From NCBI GenBank assembly GCA_025997655.1, contig BNUW01000092.1, positions 1 to 10,023 on the forward strand: 10,023 nucleotides of DNA, read 5' to 3'. The stretch is from Spirochaetia bacterium (GTDB taxonomy: Bacteria > Spirochaetota > Spirochaetia > Treponematales > Breznakiellaceae). This document shows positions 1 through 7,625 of the stretch, in pieces (the first letter of the stretch is position 1; each line of letters opens with the position of its first letter). Under the pieces are notes generated by a model that was given only the letters and a program-made list of their open reading frames with translations, searched no databases and had not been told where the DNA came from. The position numbers and the translations under genes were made by a program.

Positions 1-86
1 TTATGTCCGCTCCGCCGCTGGTCAGGCAGTTGTCCGCACACCCGCCCTATATGTTCATTCAACCTTTTGAATACTTCCCCGCCCAT
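1..86 (-). CDS. Partial gene, N-terminal end only; possible DDE transposase
   Basis: An open minus-strand frame starts at ATG 86-84 and runs off the left edge after 28 codons. A purine-rich AAGGGAG lies almost against the ATG, closer than a normal Shine-Dalgarno, so the true start may be slightly downstream. The visible peptide begins MGGEVFKRLNEHIG and continues to LPDQRRSGH. A short helical stretch followed by a 'PDxRR.G' motif near residue 22 is typical of the N-terminus of several DDE transposase families (IS4/ISAs1/ISNCY-like), which is the only reason for the suggestion. The gene diverges from the SRP RNA. The fragment is too short to exclude an ordinary hypothetical protein or a chance frame. 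Confidence 0.35.
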   Translation of the reverse strand, partial: MGGEVFKRLNEHIGRVCGQLPDQRRSGH

Positions 87-145
87 GCTCCCTTTTTAGC
101 ATAAAATTTTGATACTTTGAATTCCTGTGTGCCGGAGTAGGGGAG

Positions 146-174
146 TTGACCTTCCCGTCCTTATCGGGTATCCT
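146..174 (+). promoter_or_regulatory. Sigma-70-type promoter of the SRP RNA gene
   Basis: A -35 box TTGACC (146-151) and a -10 box TATCCT (169-174) are separated by exactly 17 bp. Transcription would start about 6-7 nt downstream, near 180-181, which is where the terminal stem of the SRP RNA begins. The match between predicted start and RNA end supports both calls. Confidence 0.7.
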
Positions 175-180
175 ATAAAA

Positions 181-290
181 GTCCCGCAGCCAGGAACCAT
201 GCAAATGGACGCCGCCTAACTCCGCCAGGTTCGGAAGGAAGCAACGGTAAGCGGATGTTTGTTGTGCCGTGGCCTCCCTGGCTGTGGGGC
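181..290 (+). ncRNA. ffs: Signal recognition particle RNA, small bacterial (4.5S-like) type
   Basis: This RNA binds Ffh and directs ribosomes making membrane or exported proteins to the FtsY receptor. The diagnostic domain IV tip is visible around 222-254: CAGG, then UUC, a GGAA tetraloop, GGA and AGCA, enclosed by complementary flanks (CCGCC... / ...AAGCGG). This is the conserved symmetric-loop and tetraloop arrangement that Ffh recognises. The ends close by a continuous 14-bp stem, 181-194 with 277-290, using only Watson-Crick and G-U pairs. That gives an RNA of about 110 nt, the single-hairpin type without an Alu domain. A sigma-70-type promoter sits directly upstream. No convincing intrinsic terminator is seen; the nearest T-run (about 321-326) follows only a very weak GC hairpin. 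ffh itself is not in the window. Confidence 0.9.
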
Positions 291-335
291 TTTACTATAT
301 GCGTTAACCGCCGCGCAGCGTTTTTTAGTTTCCTT

Positions 336-1172
336 TTATTTTGCGTCGGGGATTGCAACGTTCGCCAATTTCCAAAGACTGCTTTGCCAGACTAAACTAA
401 TCGGCAAACTCACCATGCCATTTCCAAAAAATTCGGGTTCTACCCTAAAGAGCAGACGGCTCCTCGCGGGTTTTCCATTGTTTTTTATACGGGAAAAATC
501 AAAACCTAAATCTATAGGCATACTAACAAACATTTTGCCTTTTATACTTCCCCCGGGTAAGTATTCGGCTATGCCATCAGGGAAAAGACGGTCGAGTCCC
601 GCGTCAGAAACAGGGATGTGTATTTCAGCGCCGAGACCGGTATAAAGCCATTCAACCTTTGGAATATTAAAATGGACATTAAAGGGTATGGTTAAAAATA
701 AACCGGCTTGTACATGGACAACTTCCAACGCTTTGTTGATTGCCTCTTCTTTTGCGGCATCTTCAGTGGTCGCGCCGGTTACGGTTATACCCGTACGACC
801 GCCTTTGGTCACCGCATTGACTTCAGGGCCAAACCCTAAGCCGGTGCCTACCGACATCCAATGAAATAGGTAATACTCATAACTTAATCCCAGGTTAAGT
901 ATCCGTGCGGTGGCAAAAAATTTCGGCAAATCTATAGATGCGTCTACTTTAAAATTGGTCCCATCCGGTTTAACGTCAAAATTCAATGAATCGCCTACCT
1001 TGCTAAAAGCGTTCACGGGATTTGTGTTCATCATCGCGCCAAAAAAACTCCAATTAAGCCCTAAAAGCATATCTCCCGCATCATGCTTGTACGTTGGGCT
1101 CTTTTCCTGTGCGAAAACCCCTCCTGTGACCAAAATCGCAAGGCCTAAACCCAAAATCCCTTTCTTTGCCAT
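336..1172 (-). CDS. Secreted protein, probable outer-membrane beta-barrel
   Basis: The 278-residue product starts at ATG 1172-1170 behind a well-spaced AAAGGAG (about 1179-1185). Residues 1-21 form a classical signal peptide: MAKK, a hydrophobic core GILGLGLAILVTGGV, then FAQ before the mature protein. The mature part is rich in Gly and aromatic residues and in alternating hydrophobic strands (for example LNLGLSYEYYLFHWMSVGTG and VEWLYTGLGAEIHI), and its last strands include SLPISLVW. These are features of outer-membrane barrels. I infer an outer-membrane or periplasmic location and cannot assign a ligand. The GC content is visibly lower than in the flanking clpB and ribosomal genes, suggesting weak constraint or transfer. 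The gene converges on ffs, with 45 bp between their ends. A TTGACA promoter lies upstream. Confidence 0.75.
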   Translation of the reverse strand: MAKKGILGLGLAILVTGGVFAQEKSPTYKHDAGDMLLGLNWSFFGAMMNTNPVNAFSKVGDSLNFDVKPDGTNFKVDASIDLPKFFATARILNLGLSYEYYLFHWMSVGTGLGFGPEVNAVTKGGRTGITVTGATTEDAAKEEAINKALEVVHVQAGLFLTIPFNVHFNIPKVEWLYTGLGAEIHIPVSDAGLDRLFPDGIAEYLPGGSIKGKMFVSMPIDLGFDFSRIKNNGKPARSRLLFRVEPEFFGNGMVSLPISLVWQSSLWKLANVAIPDAK

Positions 1173-1235
1173 TTGTTACTCCTTTACCGTTAGAATATAT
1201 ACGGGGACTTCCAAAAACCCTATATTTTAACCACT

Positions 1236-1264
1236 AAGATTCCACGATTTAGCAAGTATGTCAA
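1236..1264 (-). promoter_or_regulatory. Probable promoter of the outer-membrane protein gene
   Basis: On the minus strand a perfect -35 TTGACA (1264-1259) is followed after 17 bp by AATCTT (1241-1236), a weak -10 matching the consensus at three positions. The start would fall near 1229, giving a leader of about 56 nt with the Shine-Dalgarno near its end. The -35 is strong and the -10 is not, so confidence is moderate. Confidence 0.42.
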
Positions 1265-1322
1265 GTACCCGAATTGCGCCATCAGCAATTTCAAAACCGA
1301 AACCACAGACCTCACAGACAGA

Positions 1323-1403
1323 TTAACGGACGATTCTTATGATTTCCGCCTTGAGAAAACCCAATTTAAGCCCGGTTGCTGCCAGATAATTCATTACCTG
1401 CGC
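1323..1403 (-). pseudogene. C-terminal remnant of a GxxExxY-family protein
   Basis: On the minus strand, 26 codons from 1403 down to a TAA stop at 1325-1323 read AQVMNYLAATGLKLGFL, then KAEIIRIVR. This matches the remembered C-terminal pattern of the small GxxExxY proteins (roughly '.AQ.LNYLKATGLKLGLL...I.RIV.'). Just upstream the frame is closed by stops (TAG at about 1406-1404), and no GxxExxY motif or start codon can be found, so only the tail survives. The stop is followed at once by a 'CTGTGAGGTCTGTGGTTT' segment, the kind of sequence often seen beside such genes. The fragment is short and the identification rests on memory of the family, not on an alignment. Confidence 0.5.
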
Positions 1404-1437
1404 CTAGTCTGGTTACCGCCTTTGTTTCTATCGTCTT

Positions 1438-1464
1438 TGTCCGTGCTGTCCGTGCTGTCCGTGG
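1438..1464 (+). repeat. Three tandem 9-bp units TGTCCGTGC/G
   Basis: The unit TGTCCGTGC occurs at 1438-1446 and 1447-1455. A third copy, TGTCCGTGG, lies at 1456-1464 and runs into TTAAA. Related sequence appears inverted at 1301-1324 (minus strand ...CTGTCTGTGAGGTCTGTGGTT) and, more loosely, at 1229-1246 (minus strand CGTGGAATCTTAGTGGTT). The units are too short and too contiguous for a CRISPR array. Confidence 0.7.
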
Positions 1465-1537
1465 TTAAATTTTGAATTGCGTGCGTCACGTTAAAACTAA
1501 CCATTGGGAACCTTTTCCCTAAATCACTGCAAATAGT

Positions 1538-1566
1538 TTGCCCATTCCTCCCCCTTTTCGTATCTT
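1538..1566 (+). promoter_or_regulatory. Candidate clpB promoter
   Basis: TTGCCC (1538-1543) and TATCTT (1561-1566) are 17 bp apart. The predicted start near 1573 would leave a leader of only about 14 nt, just enough for the AAGGA Shine-Dalgarno at 1575-1579. No CIRCE element (TTAGCACTC-N9-GAGTGCTAA) and no clear sigma-32 box is visible, so nothing here indicates the usual heat-shock control. Confidence 0.35.
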
Positions 1567-1586
1567 ATTATTATAAGGAAAAAAAC

Positions 1587-4208
1587 ATGGATTACGAAAA
1601 ATTGACCATAAAAGCCCGGGAAGTCCTGAACGGGGCTTCCACCATCGCCCAAAAAAACGACCATTCCCAGATTGAGACCGAACACCTGCTCCTGGCCATG
1701 CTGAACCAGGAGGACGGTCTCGCCCTGCCCATCATCAAACACATCGGGGCTAATGCGGACCAGATCATGACCGATACCAACACCTTGGTTGCGGCTGCAC
1801 CTAAGGTTTTCGGTGATGCCGCACAGATATACCTTTCCGCCGCCGCCTCCAAGGTGCTGGCAAAAGCGGAAAACGAAGCGGCTTCTTTAAAGGACGATTA
1901 CATTTCCACCGAACACATCCTTATCGCCATTGCCGCCGGGGAAGGGAAGACGGCGGAACTGCTCAAGAAAGCGGGGGTTACCAAAACAGCAATACTGGCG
2001 GCGCTGAAACAGATCCGGGGGAACGCCCGGGTGACGGACCAGAACCCCGAGGGCAAGTACCAGGCGCTGGACAAATACTGCCGGGACCTCACCGCCCTGG
2101 CCCGGCAGGAAAAGCTGGACCCGGTGATTGGCCGGGACGAGGAAATCCGCCGGGTGATGCAGGTCCTGTCCCGACGCACCAAAAACAACCCGGTCCTCAT
2201 CGGCGAACCCGGTGTTGGCAAGACCGCCATTGCCGAAGGGCTTGCCCGGCGTATTGTTGCGGGGGACGTGCCCGAGGGGCTCAAGGGGAAGAAGCTGCTG
2301 GCCCTGGATTTAGGCGCCCTGGTTGCGGGGGCCAAGTTCCGCGGCGAATTCGAGGAGCGGCTCAAAGCGGTGATCCACGAGGTCCAGGCGGCGGACGGAA
2401 ACATCATCCTGTTCATCGACGAACTGCACACCCTGGTTGGCGCCGGGGCCGCCGAGGGAGCCACCGATGCCTCCAATTTATTGAAGCCCGCATTGGCGCG
2501 TGGGGAACTCCGCTGTATCGGCGCAACCACCCTGGATGAGTACCGCAAGCATATTGAGAAGGACGCCGCCCTGGAACGGCGCTTCCAGCAGGTCTACACT
2601 GCGGAGCCCTCCGTAGAGGATACGATAGCAATACTGCGGGGCCTGCAGGAACGCTACGAGGTACACCACGGGGTGCGGATAAAGGACGAAGCCCTGGTTG
2701 CCGCAGCAACCCTGTCGGACCGGTACATCACCAGCCGCTTCCTCCCGGATAAGGCCATCGACCTGGTGGACGAGGCGGCGAGCCGGCTCAAGATGGAACT
2801 GGACAGCCGGCCCACGGAACTGGATAAGCTGGAACGCCGGTTGCTGCAGCTTTCCATCGAACAGCAATCCCTCAAGAAAGAGGAGGATGCGGCCTCTAAA
2901 GACCGGCTGGAAAAGCTGGAAAAGGAAATTGCCGACCTGACCGCCGAGCGGGACGCTATGAAAGCACGGTGGGATAACGAGAAGCAGGACATTCAGAAGA
3001 TACGGGAACTGAAACAGAAGATAGAAGAACTGCGCAAAGATGAGATTCGTTATGAACGGGATGGCAATTTGTCAAAGGCTGCGGAGGTGAAGCACGGCCT
3101 GATCCCCGATGCGCAGAAGGAGCTGTCCCGGCTCACCGGTTTGATGGAAGCAAAGCGGGAAAACGCCGCGGGGAAGGGCGCGCCGGCATTGCTCCGGGAA
3201 GAGGTGAGCGAAGAAGACATTGCCCAGGTGGTAGCAACCTGGACGGGTATCCCGGTTTCAAAGATGCTCAGCGGGGAACTGCAAAAGTACCTGGACTTGG
3301 AAAAGGTGCTGGAACAGCGGGTGGTGGGTCAGCGTCCTGCCGTGGAAGCGGTGGCGGACGCTATCCGGCGCAACAAGGCGGGGCTTTCCGACGCCGCCCG
3401 CCCCCTGGGTTCCTTCCTGTTCTTAGGCCCCACCGGTGTGGGCAAAACGGAACTGGCAAAGACCCTGGCGGACTTCCTCTTCAACGACGAAAAGGCCCTG
3501 ACCCGTATCGACATGAGCGAGTACGGTGAAAAACATTCCGTGAGCCGCCTCATCGGCGCCCCTCCGGGCTATGTGGGCTATGAGCAGGGGGGACAGCTTA
3601 CCGAAGCGGTGCGCCGTCGTCCCTACAGCGTTATTCTCTTTGACGAAATCGAAAAGGCTCACCCGGAGGTGTTCAATGTCTTTCTCCAGATCCTCGACGA
3701 CGGCCGCCTCACCGACGGCCAGGGCAGGGTGGTGGACTTCAAGAACGTTATTATCATTATGACCAGTAACCTCGGCTCGGACCTGATTCTGGCGGCCAAA
3801 AACCCCGCCGATATCAAGGATGGGCTCATGGAACTTCTCAAGCAAAGTTTCCGCCCGGAATTCCTCAACCGCATCGACGAGACGGTTATCTTCAACCGGC
3901 TGGGCAAAGGGGAAATCAGTAAAATTGTGGAGATACAGCTCAAGCGCCTTGCGGAACGTCTGCTTGACCGGAAGATCACCCTTACCCTCAGCGATGCTGC
4001 GAAGGAACTTTTGGCGGAACGGGGCTACGATCCCCTTTTTGGCGCACGGCCCCTCAAGCGGACCATCCAGGCAGACTTGGAAAACCCCCTGGCAAAGCTT
4101 ATTATCGCGGGAAAGATCAAGGAAGGTGATACGGTTACTGCGGATCGCGGGAAGGACGGGGCAGGAATTGTGTTTAAATCAGCTTGTGCTTCTTCGCCGC
4201 CCGGCTGA
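1587..4208 (+). CDS. clpB: ATP-dependent protein disaggregase ClpB (Hsp100)
   Basis: ClpB is a cytoplasmic hexameric AAA+ machine that threads aggregated proteins through its pore together with DnaK/DnaJ/GrpE. The 873-residue product has the full family layout. The double Clp N-domain covers about residues 1-145. AAA-1 has Walker A GEPGVGKT (206-213), Walker B ILFIDE (274-279) and an RR arginine-finger pair near 331-332. A charged coiled-coil middle domain spans about 402-520, rich in Lys/Glu heptads, and separates ClpB from ClpA and ClpX. AAA-2 has GPTGVGKT (614-621) and VILFDE (682-687), with pore loop GYVGYEQGG. The start ATG follows AAGGA at a good distance. The C-terminus ends in a short unconserved-looking tail (…SACASSPPG) that overlaps the convergent downstream gene by 35 bp. 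Length and motifs are intact. Confidence 0.97.
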   Translation: MDYEKLTIKAREVLNGASTIAQKNDHSQIETEHLLLAMLNQEDGLALPIIKHIGANADQIMTDTNTLVAAAPKVFGDAAQIYLSAAASKVLAKAENEAASLKDDYISTEHILIAIAAGEGKTAELLKKAGVTKTAILAALKQIRGNARVTDQNPEGKYQALDKYCRDLTALARQEKLDPVIGRDEEIRRVMQVLSRRTKNNPVLIGEPGVGKTAIAEGLARRIVAGDVPEGLKGKKLLALDLGALVAGAKFRGEFEERLKAVIHEVQAADGNIILFIDELHTLVGAGAAEGATDASNLLKPALARGELRCIGATTLDEYRKHIEKDAALERRFQQVYTAEPSVEDTIAILRGLQERYEVHHGVRIKDEALVAAATLSDRYITSRFLPDKAIDLVDEAASRLKMELDSRPTELDKLERRLLQLSIEQQSLKKEEDAASKDRLEKLEKEIADLTAERDAMKARWDNEKQDIQKIRELKQKIEELRKDEIRYERDGNLSKAAEVKHGLIPDAQKELSRLTGLMEAKRENAAGKGAPALLREEVSEEDIAQVVATWTGIPVSKMLSGELQKYLDLEKVLEQRVVGQRPAVEAVADAIRRNKAGLSDAARPLGSFLFLGPTGVGKTELAKTLADFLFNDEKALTRIDMSEYGEKHSVSRLIGAPPGYVGYEQGGQLTEAVRRRPYSVILFDEIEKAHPEVFNVFLQILDDGRLTDGQGRVVDFKNVIIIMTSNLGSDLILAAKNPADIKDGLMELLKQSFRPEFLNRIDETVIFNRLGKGEISKIVEIQLKRLAERLLDRKITLTLSDAAKELLAERGYDPLFGARPLKRTIQADLENPLAKLIIAGKIKEGDTVTADRGKDGAGIVFKSACASSPPG

Positions 4209-6972
4209 GCGCCCCGTTCCAGTAATGGCAGGATAGAAAGGACCGGTTTGTTTCGGTATCGTCTATGCGGCTGGCCCGGCGCTGGAGCCGTTTGTAGGCC
4301 ATACTGACCATGGTGTCCAGGTCTACCCCGGCGGCCCCTGATTCACCGAGAATACAGTAGTAGGCGAAAAAGTAAAACGCATCATTGGGGTCCGTGCCGG
4401 AAAACCGTTCATTTTGGACAATTCGCTCTATGGTATGGCGGGCTTCCTCCCTGCTGGCCTTACCCAAATGGCAGAGACCCAGGGCGCGGTAGGCGGAAAT
4501 CATGGCGGTCCGGAATTCCTTTGGGGAAAAGAGCAGCAATTCTTCCTGGGAAAAGCCGCTCCGCCAGTCAGGCTGCTCACTAAAGAGAAATTCCGAATCC
4601 GGCAGCCCGGCGAGGAGTTTGTCCGAAAGTTCCACCGCTTTTTGATACTCCCCGGATAAATAAGAAGCTTCAATCTCAAAAACACGGGCGTCGGTGTTCG
4701 GCCTCTGCGGTTTGGGTATCCCAGTATCCCTAATGTGCCCTTCACTCGTGAAAACTGCAGCCCGATACATCCAGGCTTCCAGGGTATCTTCCGCCATGGG
4801 AGGAAGTACGCCAAAGGGATTACGCCGCTGGGCCACAAAGGTATTCAGAGATTCCTTGTACCGGCCGGCTTCAAAAAGGAGTTTCCCCCGGAGAAACCGT
4901 ATCCGATCCGCCCAGGCGGGAAGGCCGACTTTGAGGGCAGTTTCCTCCGCCTTGGTGGCCAGCCGTTCCGCCTTGGATATATTGCCGAAGAGAAATTGAA
5001 GGCCTGCGGCATAATAGGAGTCCAGGGTGGATTCCTCAAAATCCCCGGATTTCTCCGCCTGCTCCACGGCAAAGCCCTCATAATCTATGGCGTCGGTAAG
5101 CCGCCCCCTGGACAGGTTCACCAGGGAAAACAAACGGTAGGCCTGGGCAAGTCCCTTGTTACCGGCCTGGTGCTGGCTTATAAGCATGGCTTCCTTTATC
5201 AATTCCGAAGCTTTCTCCGTATCGTGGACCCCCAGCATATAGGCGGATTGACAGAGGAGGATCTGTACCTTGAAGGAGGGGGTTTCCTCCGGCGGTGGCG
5301 GGTCGGAAAAGGCAGCGGCTATGTCTTCCTCATCCCCCCGGAGCAGGCTTTCCAGGGTCCGGCATATGGAAAGCAACGCCGGAATATGGTCCGGCCCGGC
5401 GAAGTCCGCAAGACGGGATTCCTCAATTGCCTTCCGCAGATTTCCACCGGTCCCGTAGATCAAATCCCGCTGCAGGGCTTCCAGAACCAGTTCCTCGGAG
5501 GCTATGGCCCCCAGGTCCGCCAGAGCCCGGAGCAAATTAAACCCCGGGCGCAGCTTGCCCGCGCCGAGCCAGGCCAGAAGACGGCGGCGCACCATGGCTT
5601 GTATCAACTCCGTTCTATCCCCCAGGTTCTTCTCCGCCAGGGGATCCTCGCCGCAATCAAGGAGCCCCAGGGAGGAGAGCATTTCCTGGGCCCGGGAAAC
5701 CATGGCGGGATTTTTCCCTTCCTCTTCAAAAAGCCGGAGCAGTAATGCGGGCGGAAAATAGCGCCGGAAAAGGGCGGCCCCATAGGCTATTTCCCAGAGA
5801 TCCTTCGGGATCTGCGGATCCCCCGTTAGCGCCGGTAATTCAGGGGTAAACCGCAATATCCGGGGGAAAACCGCTGCCCAAATACCCAGGGATGGGGCAT
5901 CGGCGCAGGTCCCATAGAGATATACGCCGGTATTTTCAAGTTCCAGTGTACCGTAGGTATCGACAAAGACTTGGGCCGCCGCCGGATTGGCCAAATGGAT
6001 ATTTTCCAGGAGGATTACCGGGCTTATTCTTCCGCTGCAAGCGGCGCCGATATAATTTTCCAGGAGTATCCGCAGGAAAAGGCCGGTTTTCTGAACTGCG
6101 AAGGGGGTATACTCATCCTCCAGCCGTTCCTTAAAAATAAAGGCGCCCATAGTATCCAGGGTTTTCCGTTTTTCCGGAGGGATAAGGTTCCGGATGGAAG
6201 GGACCAGGGCATCGGTAATACAGCTTAGCCCGGCGCCGCCGGAACCAAAGCGGATAATCAGAGGAGGAAATTCGCCCAGGATGGTTTTAGAAAACCGGGA
6301 AAGGGCCTCCCGCTTACCAATAAAGCGGGGCCCCGTCAGCACCAGGTTCCGGGCAGCGTTTTGCTCTAATGCGGCCTGGATATTTTCGCGGCAGGGGAAA
6401 TTTTTTGCAGATGCCGAAGCGTCAGACCCCGGCCGGGCGAAGGGTTTTAACTCCCGCAACTGCTCATAGGAGGCAAGCGGAGAGTTGCCGTCCACCGGGA
6501 AGACGCTTAAAGGCGTATCAAAAATCGCATAGGGATCCAGGAGTTGCCGCAGGGGTTCGGAACACCAGATGCCGGTACCCTGGGAACCAGCTTCGCCTGC
6601 GGTACCTTCCATCTGTCCCGGGAGGATACCGAGGGAAGTTCCTTCCCTTACGGCACCCTCCCGGGACAGATGGCGGATCAGGGCTGCCCCATCCTCGGCA
6701 ATATCCCGACCAAGAATACAGGTGTATCCGTACAGTTCCGTTTCAACCCGTTGCAGGGCTCCCAACATCGCCTCCAGGACCAGAAGTATATCTATACCGA
6801 GCCCTATGGTATGCTCATCAAAGGAAGCGGTGATACCGCGATGTTCCGCCCGGACCTCCGCCCCGGAGGTTTTCGCCGCCCGGATGATGGTATCTTCCAG
6901 GAACGAGAGTATTTCCCCCCTGGTCCGGCGGAGTTGCGAATGGAATCGTATTGAAAACAACATCTGTATCAT
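4174..6972 (-). CDS. Large STAND/TPR-type putative regulator, P-loop degenerate
   Basis: This 932-residue protein is not recognised as a named family. Residues 1-95 form a compact alpha/beta region ending in [13 protein letters not shown]. Residues 100-190 look like a linker. From about 195 there is an AAA/STAND-like domain: [15 protein letters not shown] holds a Walker A-like GPRFIGKR (214-221) where the usual Ser/Thr after Lys is Arg, and PVILLEN (318-324) stands in the Walker B position with Glu-Asn instead of Asp-Asp/Glu. The C-terminal half is helical with TPR-like repeats ([60 protein letters not shown]). This order (input domain, ATPase-like module, TPR solenoid) resembles MalT/LuxR-type or cyclase-linked STAND sensors, but no DNA-binding tail is seen. 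No Shine-Dalgarno precedes ATG 6972; Met4 is an alternative start. A 65-bp palindrome lies inside codons ~100-122. Confidence 0.8.
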   Translation of the reverse strand: MIQMLFSIRFHSQLRRTRGEILSFLEDTIIRAAKTSGAEVRAEHRGITASFDEHTIGLGIDILLVLEAMLGALQRVETELYGYTCILGRDIAEDGAALIRHLSREGAVREGTSLGILPGQMEGTAGEAGSQGTGIWCSEPLRQLLDPYAIFDTPLSVFPVDGNSPLASYEQLRELKPFARPGSDASASAKNFPCRENIQAALEQNAARNLVLTGPRFIGKREALSRFSKTILGEFPPLIIRFGSGGAGLSCITDALVPSIRNLIPPEKRKTLDTMGAFIFKERLEDEYTPFAVQKTGLFLRILLENYIGAACSGRISPVILLENIHLANPAAAQVFVDTYGTLELENTGVYLYGTCADAPSLGIWAAVFPRILRFTPELPALTGDPQIPKDLWEIAYGAALFRRYFPPALLLRLFEEEGKNPAMVSRAQEMLSSLGLLDCGEDPLAEKNLGDRTELIQAMVRRRLLAWLGAGKLRPGFNLLRALADLGAIASEELVLEALQRDLIYGTGGNLRKAIEESRLADFAGPDHIPALLSICRTLESLLRGDEEDIAAAFSDPPPPEETPSFKVQILLCQSAYMLGVHDTEKASELIKEAMLISQHQAGNKGLAQAYRLFSLVNLSRGRLTDAIDYEGFAVEQAEKSGDFEESTLDSYYAAGLQFLFGNISKAERLATKAEETALKVGLPAWADRIRFLRGKLLFEAGRYKESLNTFVAQRRNPFGVLPPMAEDTLEAWMYRAAVFTSEGHIRDTGIPKPQRPNTDARVFEIEASYLSGEYQKAVELSDKLLAGLPDSEFLFSEQPDWRSGFSQEELLLFSPKEFRTAMISAYRALGLCHLGKASREEARHTIERIVQNERFSGTDPNDAFYFFAYYCILGESGAAGVDLDTMVSMAYKRLQRRASRIDDTETNRSFLSCHYWNGALSRAAKKHKLI
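6609..6673. repeat. 65-bp nested palindrome inside the regulator coding sequence
   Basis: A perfect 17-bp inverted repeat, CCATCTGTCCCGGGAGG (6609-6625) with its complement at 6657-6673, encloses a second stem: CCG-AGGGAAG (6629-6638), loop TTC, and CTTCCCT-TA-CGG (6642-6653). Just to the left, GGTACC occurs at 6574-6579 and 6601-6606. The protein segment encoded here (residues ~100-122) lies in the poorly ordered-looking linker between two domains. Confidence 0.8.
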
Positions 6973-6981
6973 GTATTTATA

Positions 6982-7010
6982 GGGATAGTTCAGAAAATGA
7001 GGTACGTCAA
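6982..7010 (-). promoter_or_regulatory. Promoter of the large regulator, near-leaderless
   Basis: On the minus strand TTGACG (7010-7005) and TATCCC (6987-6982) are exactly 17 bp apart. Transcription would begin near 6975, only 2-4 nt before ATG 6972. Together with the absence of a Shine-Dalgarno this suggests a leaderless or almost leaderless mRNA, or use of Met4. Confidence 0.55.
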
Positions 7011-7034
7011 GGCCATTATTCGTACCTTGTATAA

Positions 7035-7063
7035 TTGACTAAAAATAAGCTGTTTTGTATACT
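7035..7063 (+). promoter_or_regulatory. Promoter of the rpsP-rplS operon
   Basis: TTGACT (7035-7040) and TATACT (7058-7063) are separated by 17 bp, a near-consensus sigma-70 promoter. The start would be near 7070, leaving a 40-nt leader. That leader contains a 7-bp hairpin GCGCTCC-ATA-GGGGCGT (7074-7090, with one G-U inside and one at the base) and then the GAGGAGG ribosome binding site (7098-7104). It is arranged back-to-back with the regulator promoter, -35 boxes 24 bp apart. Confidence 0.72.
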
Positions 7064-7109
7064 AATATTTCACGCGCTCCATAGGGGCGTAACATTCGAG
7101 GAGGACTTC

Positions 7110-7358
7110 ATGAGCGCCAGCATTCGGCTCAAGAGATTCGGTACTAAGAAACGCCCTTACTACCGCATTGTGGTTATGGACAAACGGGCGCCCCGGGACG
7201 GTAAAACGATTGAGGAACTGGGGTATTATCATCCCATTGAGGCTGAGGATAAGCAGGTCCTGATCAATGAGGATAGGGTTAAGGCTTGGCTCCAGGACGG
7301 GGCCATCGTGAGCGATACGGTCCACCGGATCCTGAATAAGAAAAACATCTCCGTATAA
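7110..7358 (+). CDS. rpsP: 30S ribosomal protein S16
   Basis: S16 is a small assembly protein of the 30S subunit that binds the 5' domain of 16S rRNA. The 82-residue product has the usual family length and opens with the hallmark SASIRLKRFGTKKRPYYRIV followed by DKRAPRDGK and IEELGYYHP. The start chosen is ATG 7110, five bases after a strong GAGGAGG. An in-frame extension to 7035 would begin inside the promoter and adds residues foreign to the family, so it is rejected. This is the first gene of the translation operon; khpA follows after 18 bp. In many bacteria ffh lies just upstream of rpsP, but here that place is taken by the divergent regulator. Confidence 0.97.
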   Translation: MSASIRLKRFGTKKRPYYRIVVMDKRAPRDGKTIEELGYYHPIEAEDKQVLINEDRVKAWLQDGAIVSDTVHRILNKKNISV

Positions 7359-7376
7359 TCTGTTTCAGGAGTATCT

Positions 7377-7610
7377 ATGGAAAAGGATCTGGTTGAGTAC
7401 ATTGTAAAGTCCCTGGTCGATGATCCCGCCTCGGTTGAGGTAACGGTGGTTGAGGGGGAAAAGTCTACCATTTTGGAACTGCGGGTAGCGGCGGCGGATA
7501 TCGGTAAGGTTATCGGTAAAAATGGCCGTATCGCCAAGGCAATACGAACCGTTCTCCAGGCCGCCTCCGCCAAGGGTGGAAAGCACGCGGTTCTGGAAAT
7601 CTTGGACTAA
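7377..7610 (+). CDS. khpA: KH-domain RNA-binding protein KhpA
   Basis: KhpA is a small cytoplasmic RNA-binding protein that in other bacteria pairs with KhpB and affects sRNA and cell-envelope control. This 77-residue product is a single type II KH domain: the opening helix MEKDLVEYIVKSLVDDP, a beta pair VEVTVVEG…STILELRVA, and the GKVIGKNGR loop, in which GKNG (47-50) is the GxxG RNA-contact motif. It closes with the helix AKAIRTVLQAAS. The length matches the family. AGGAG five bases before ATG 7377 sets the start. Its place between rpsP and rimM is the common arrangement in Firmicutes and spirochaetes, which supports the assignment. Confidence 0.95.
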   Translation: MEKDLVEYIVKSLVDDPASVEVTVVEGEKSTILELRVAAADIGKVIGKNGRIAKAIRTVLQAASAKGGKHAVLEILD

Positions 7611-7625
7611 GGTCTATAGCCGGAT

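Larger units (their letters stand above)
1190..1586. other. Gene-poor 400-bp stretch with repeats and a gene relic
   Basis: There is no intact gene here. The stretch holds the minus-strand promoter near 1236-1264, the GxxExxY tail (1323-1403), three diverged 'TCCGTG...GTGGTT' units in both orientations (1229-1246, 1301-1324, 1438-1464), a small perfect hairpin GGGAA-CCTT-TTCCC (1506-1519), and a candidate clpB promoter. Between 1229 and 1324 the minus strand stays open downstream of the relic's stop, but it has no start signal and is not called as a gene. Confidence 0.6.

Noticed and set aside
308..327. Intrinsic terminator for ffs
   Set aside because: A T-run is present, but the preceding GC-rich stretch gives only about three stable pairs.
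259..645. Plus-strand open frame starting inside the SRP RNA
   Set aside because: It begins in a structured RNA gene and runs antisense through the signal-peptide protein gene; the composition is not protein-like.
1438..1464. CRISPR-like array
   Set aside because: Units are 9 bp and directly adjacent with no spacers, and no cas genes are present.
1467..1586. CIRCE/HrcA or sigma-32 heat-shock site upstream of clpB
   Set aside because: Neither the TTAGCACTC inverted repeat nor a CTTGAA...CCCCAT pair can be found.
1898..2548. 216-codon minus-strand open frame within clpB
   Set aside because: It is a Ser/Arg-rich mirror of conserved clpB codons with no start signal.
4735..5745. 336-codon plus-strand open frame inside the regulator gene
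   Set aside because: It is antisense to a long frame with coherent domains, has no ribosome site, and its Pro/Gly/Arg-rich composition is typical of a GC-rich shadow frame.
7035..7109. 25-residue N-terminal extension of S16
   Set aside because: It would start inside the -35 box, and the family start is at 7110 behind a strong ribosome site.
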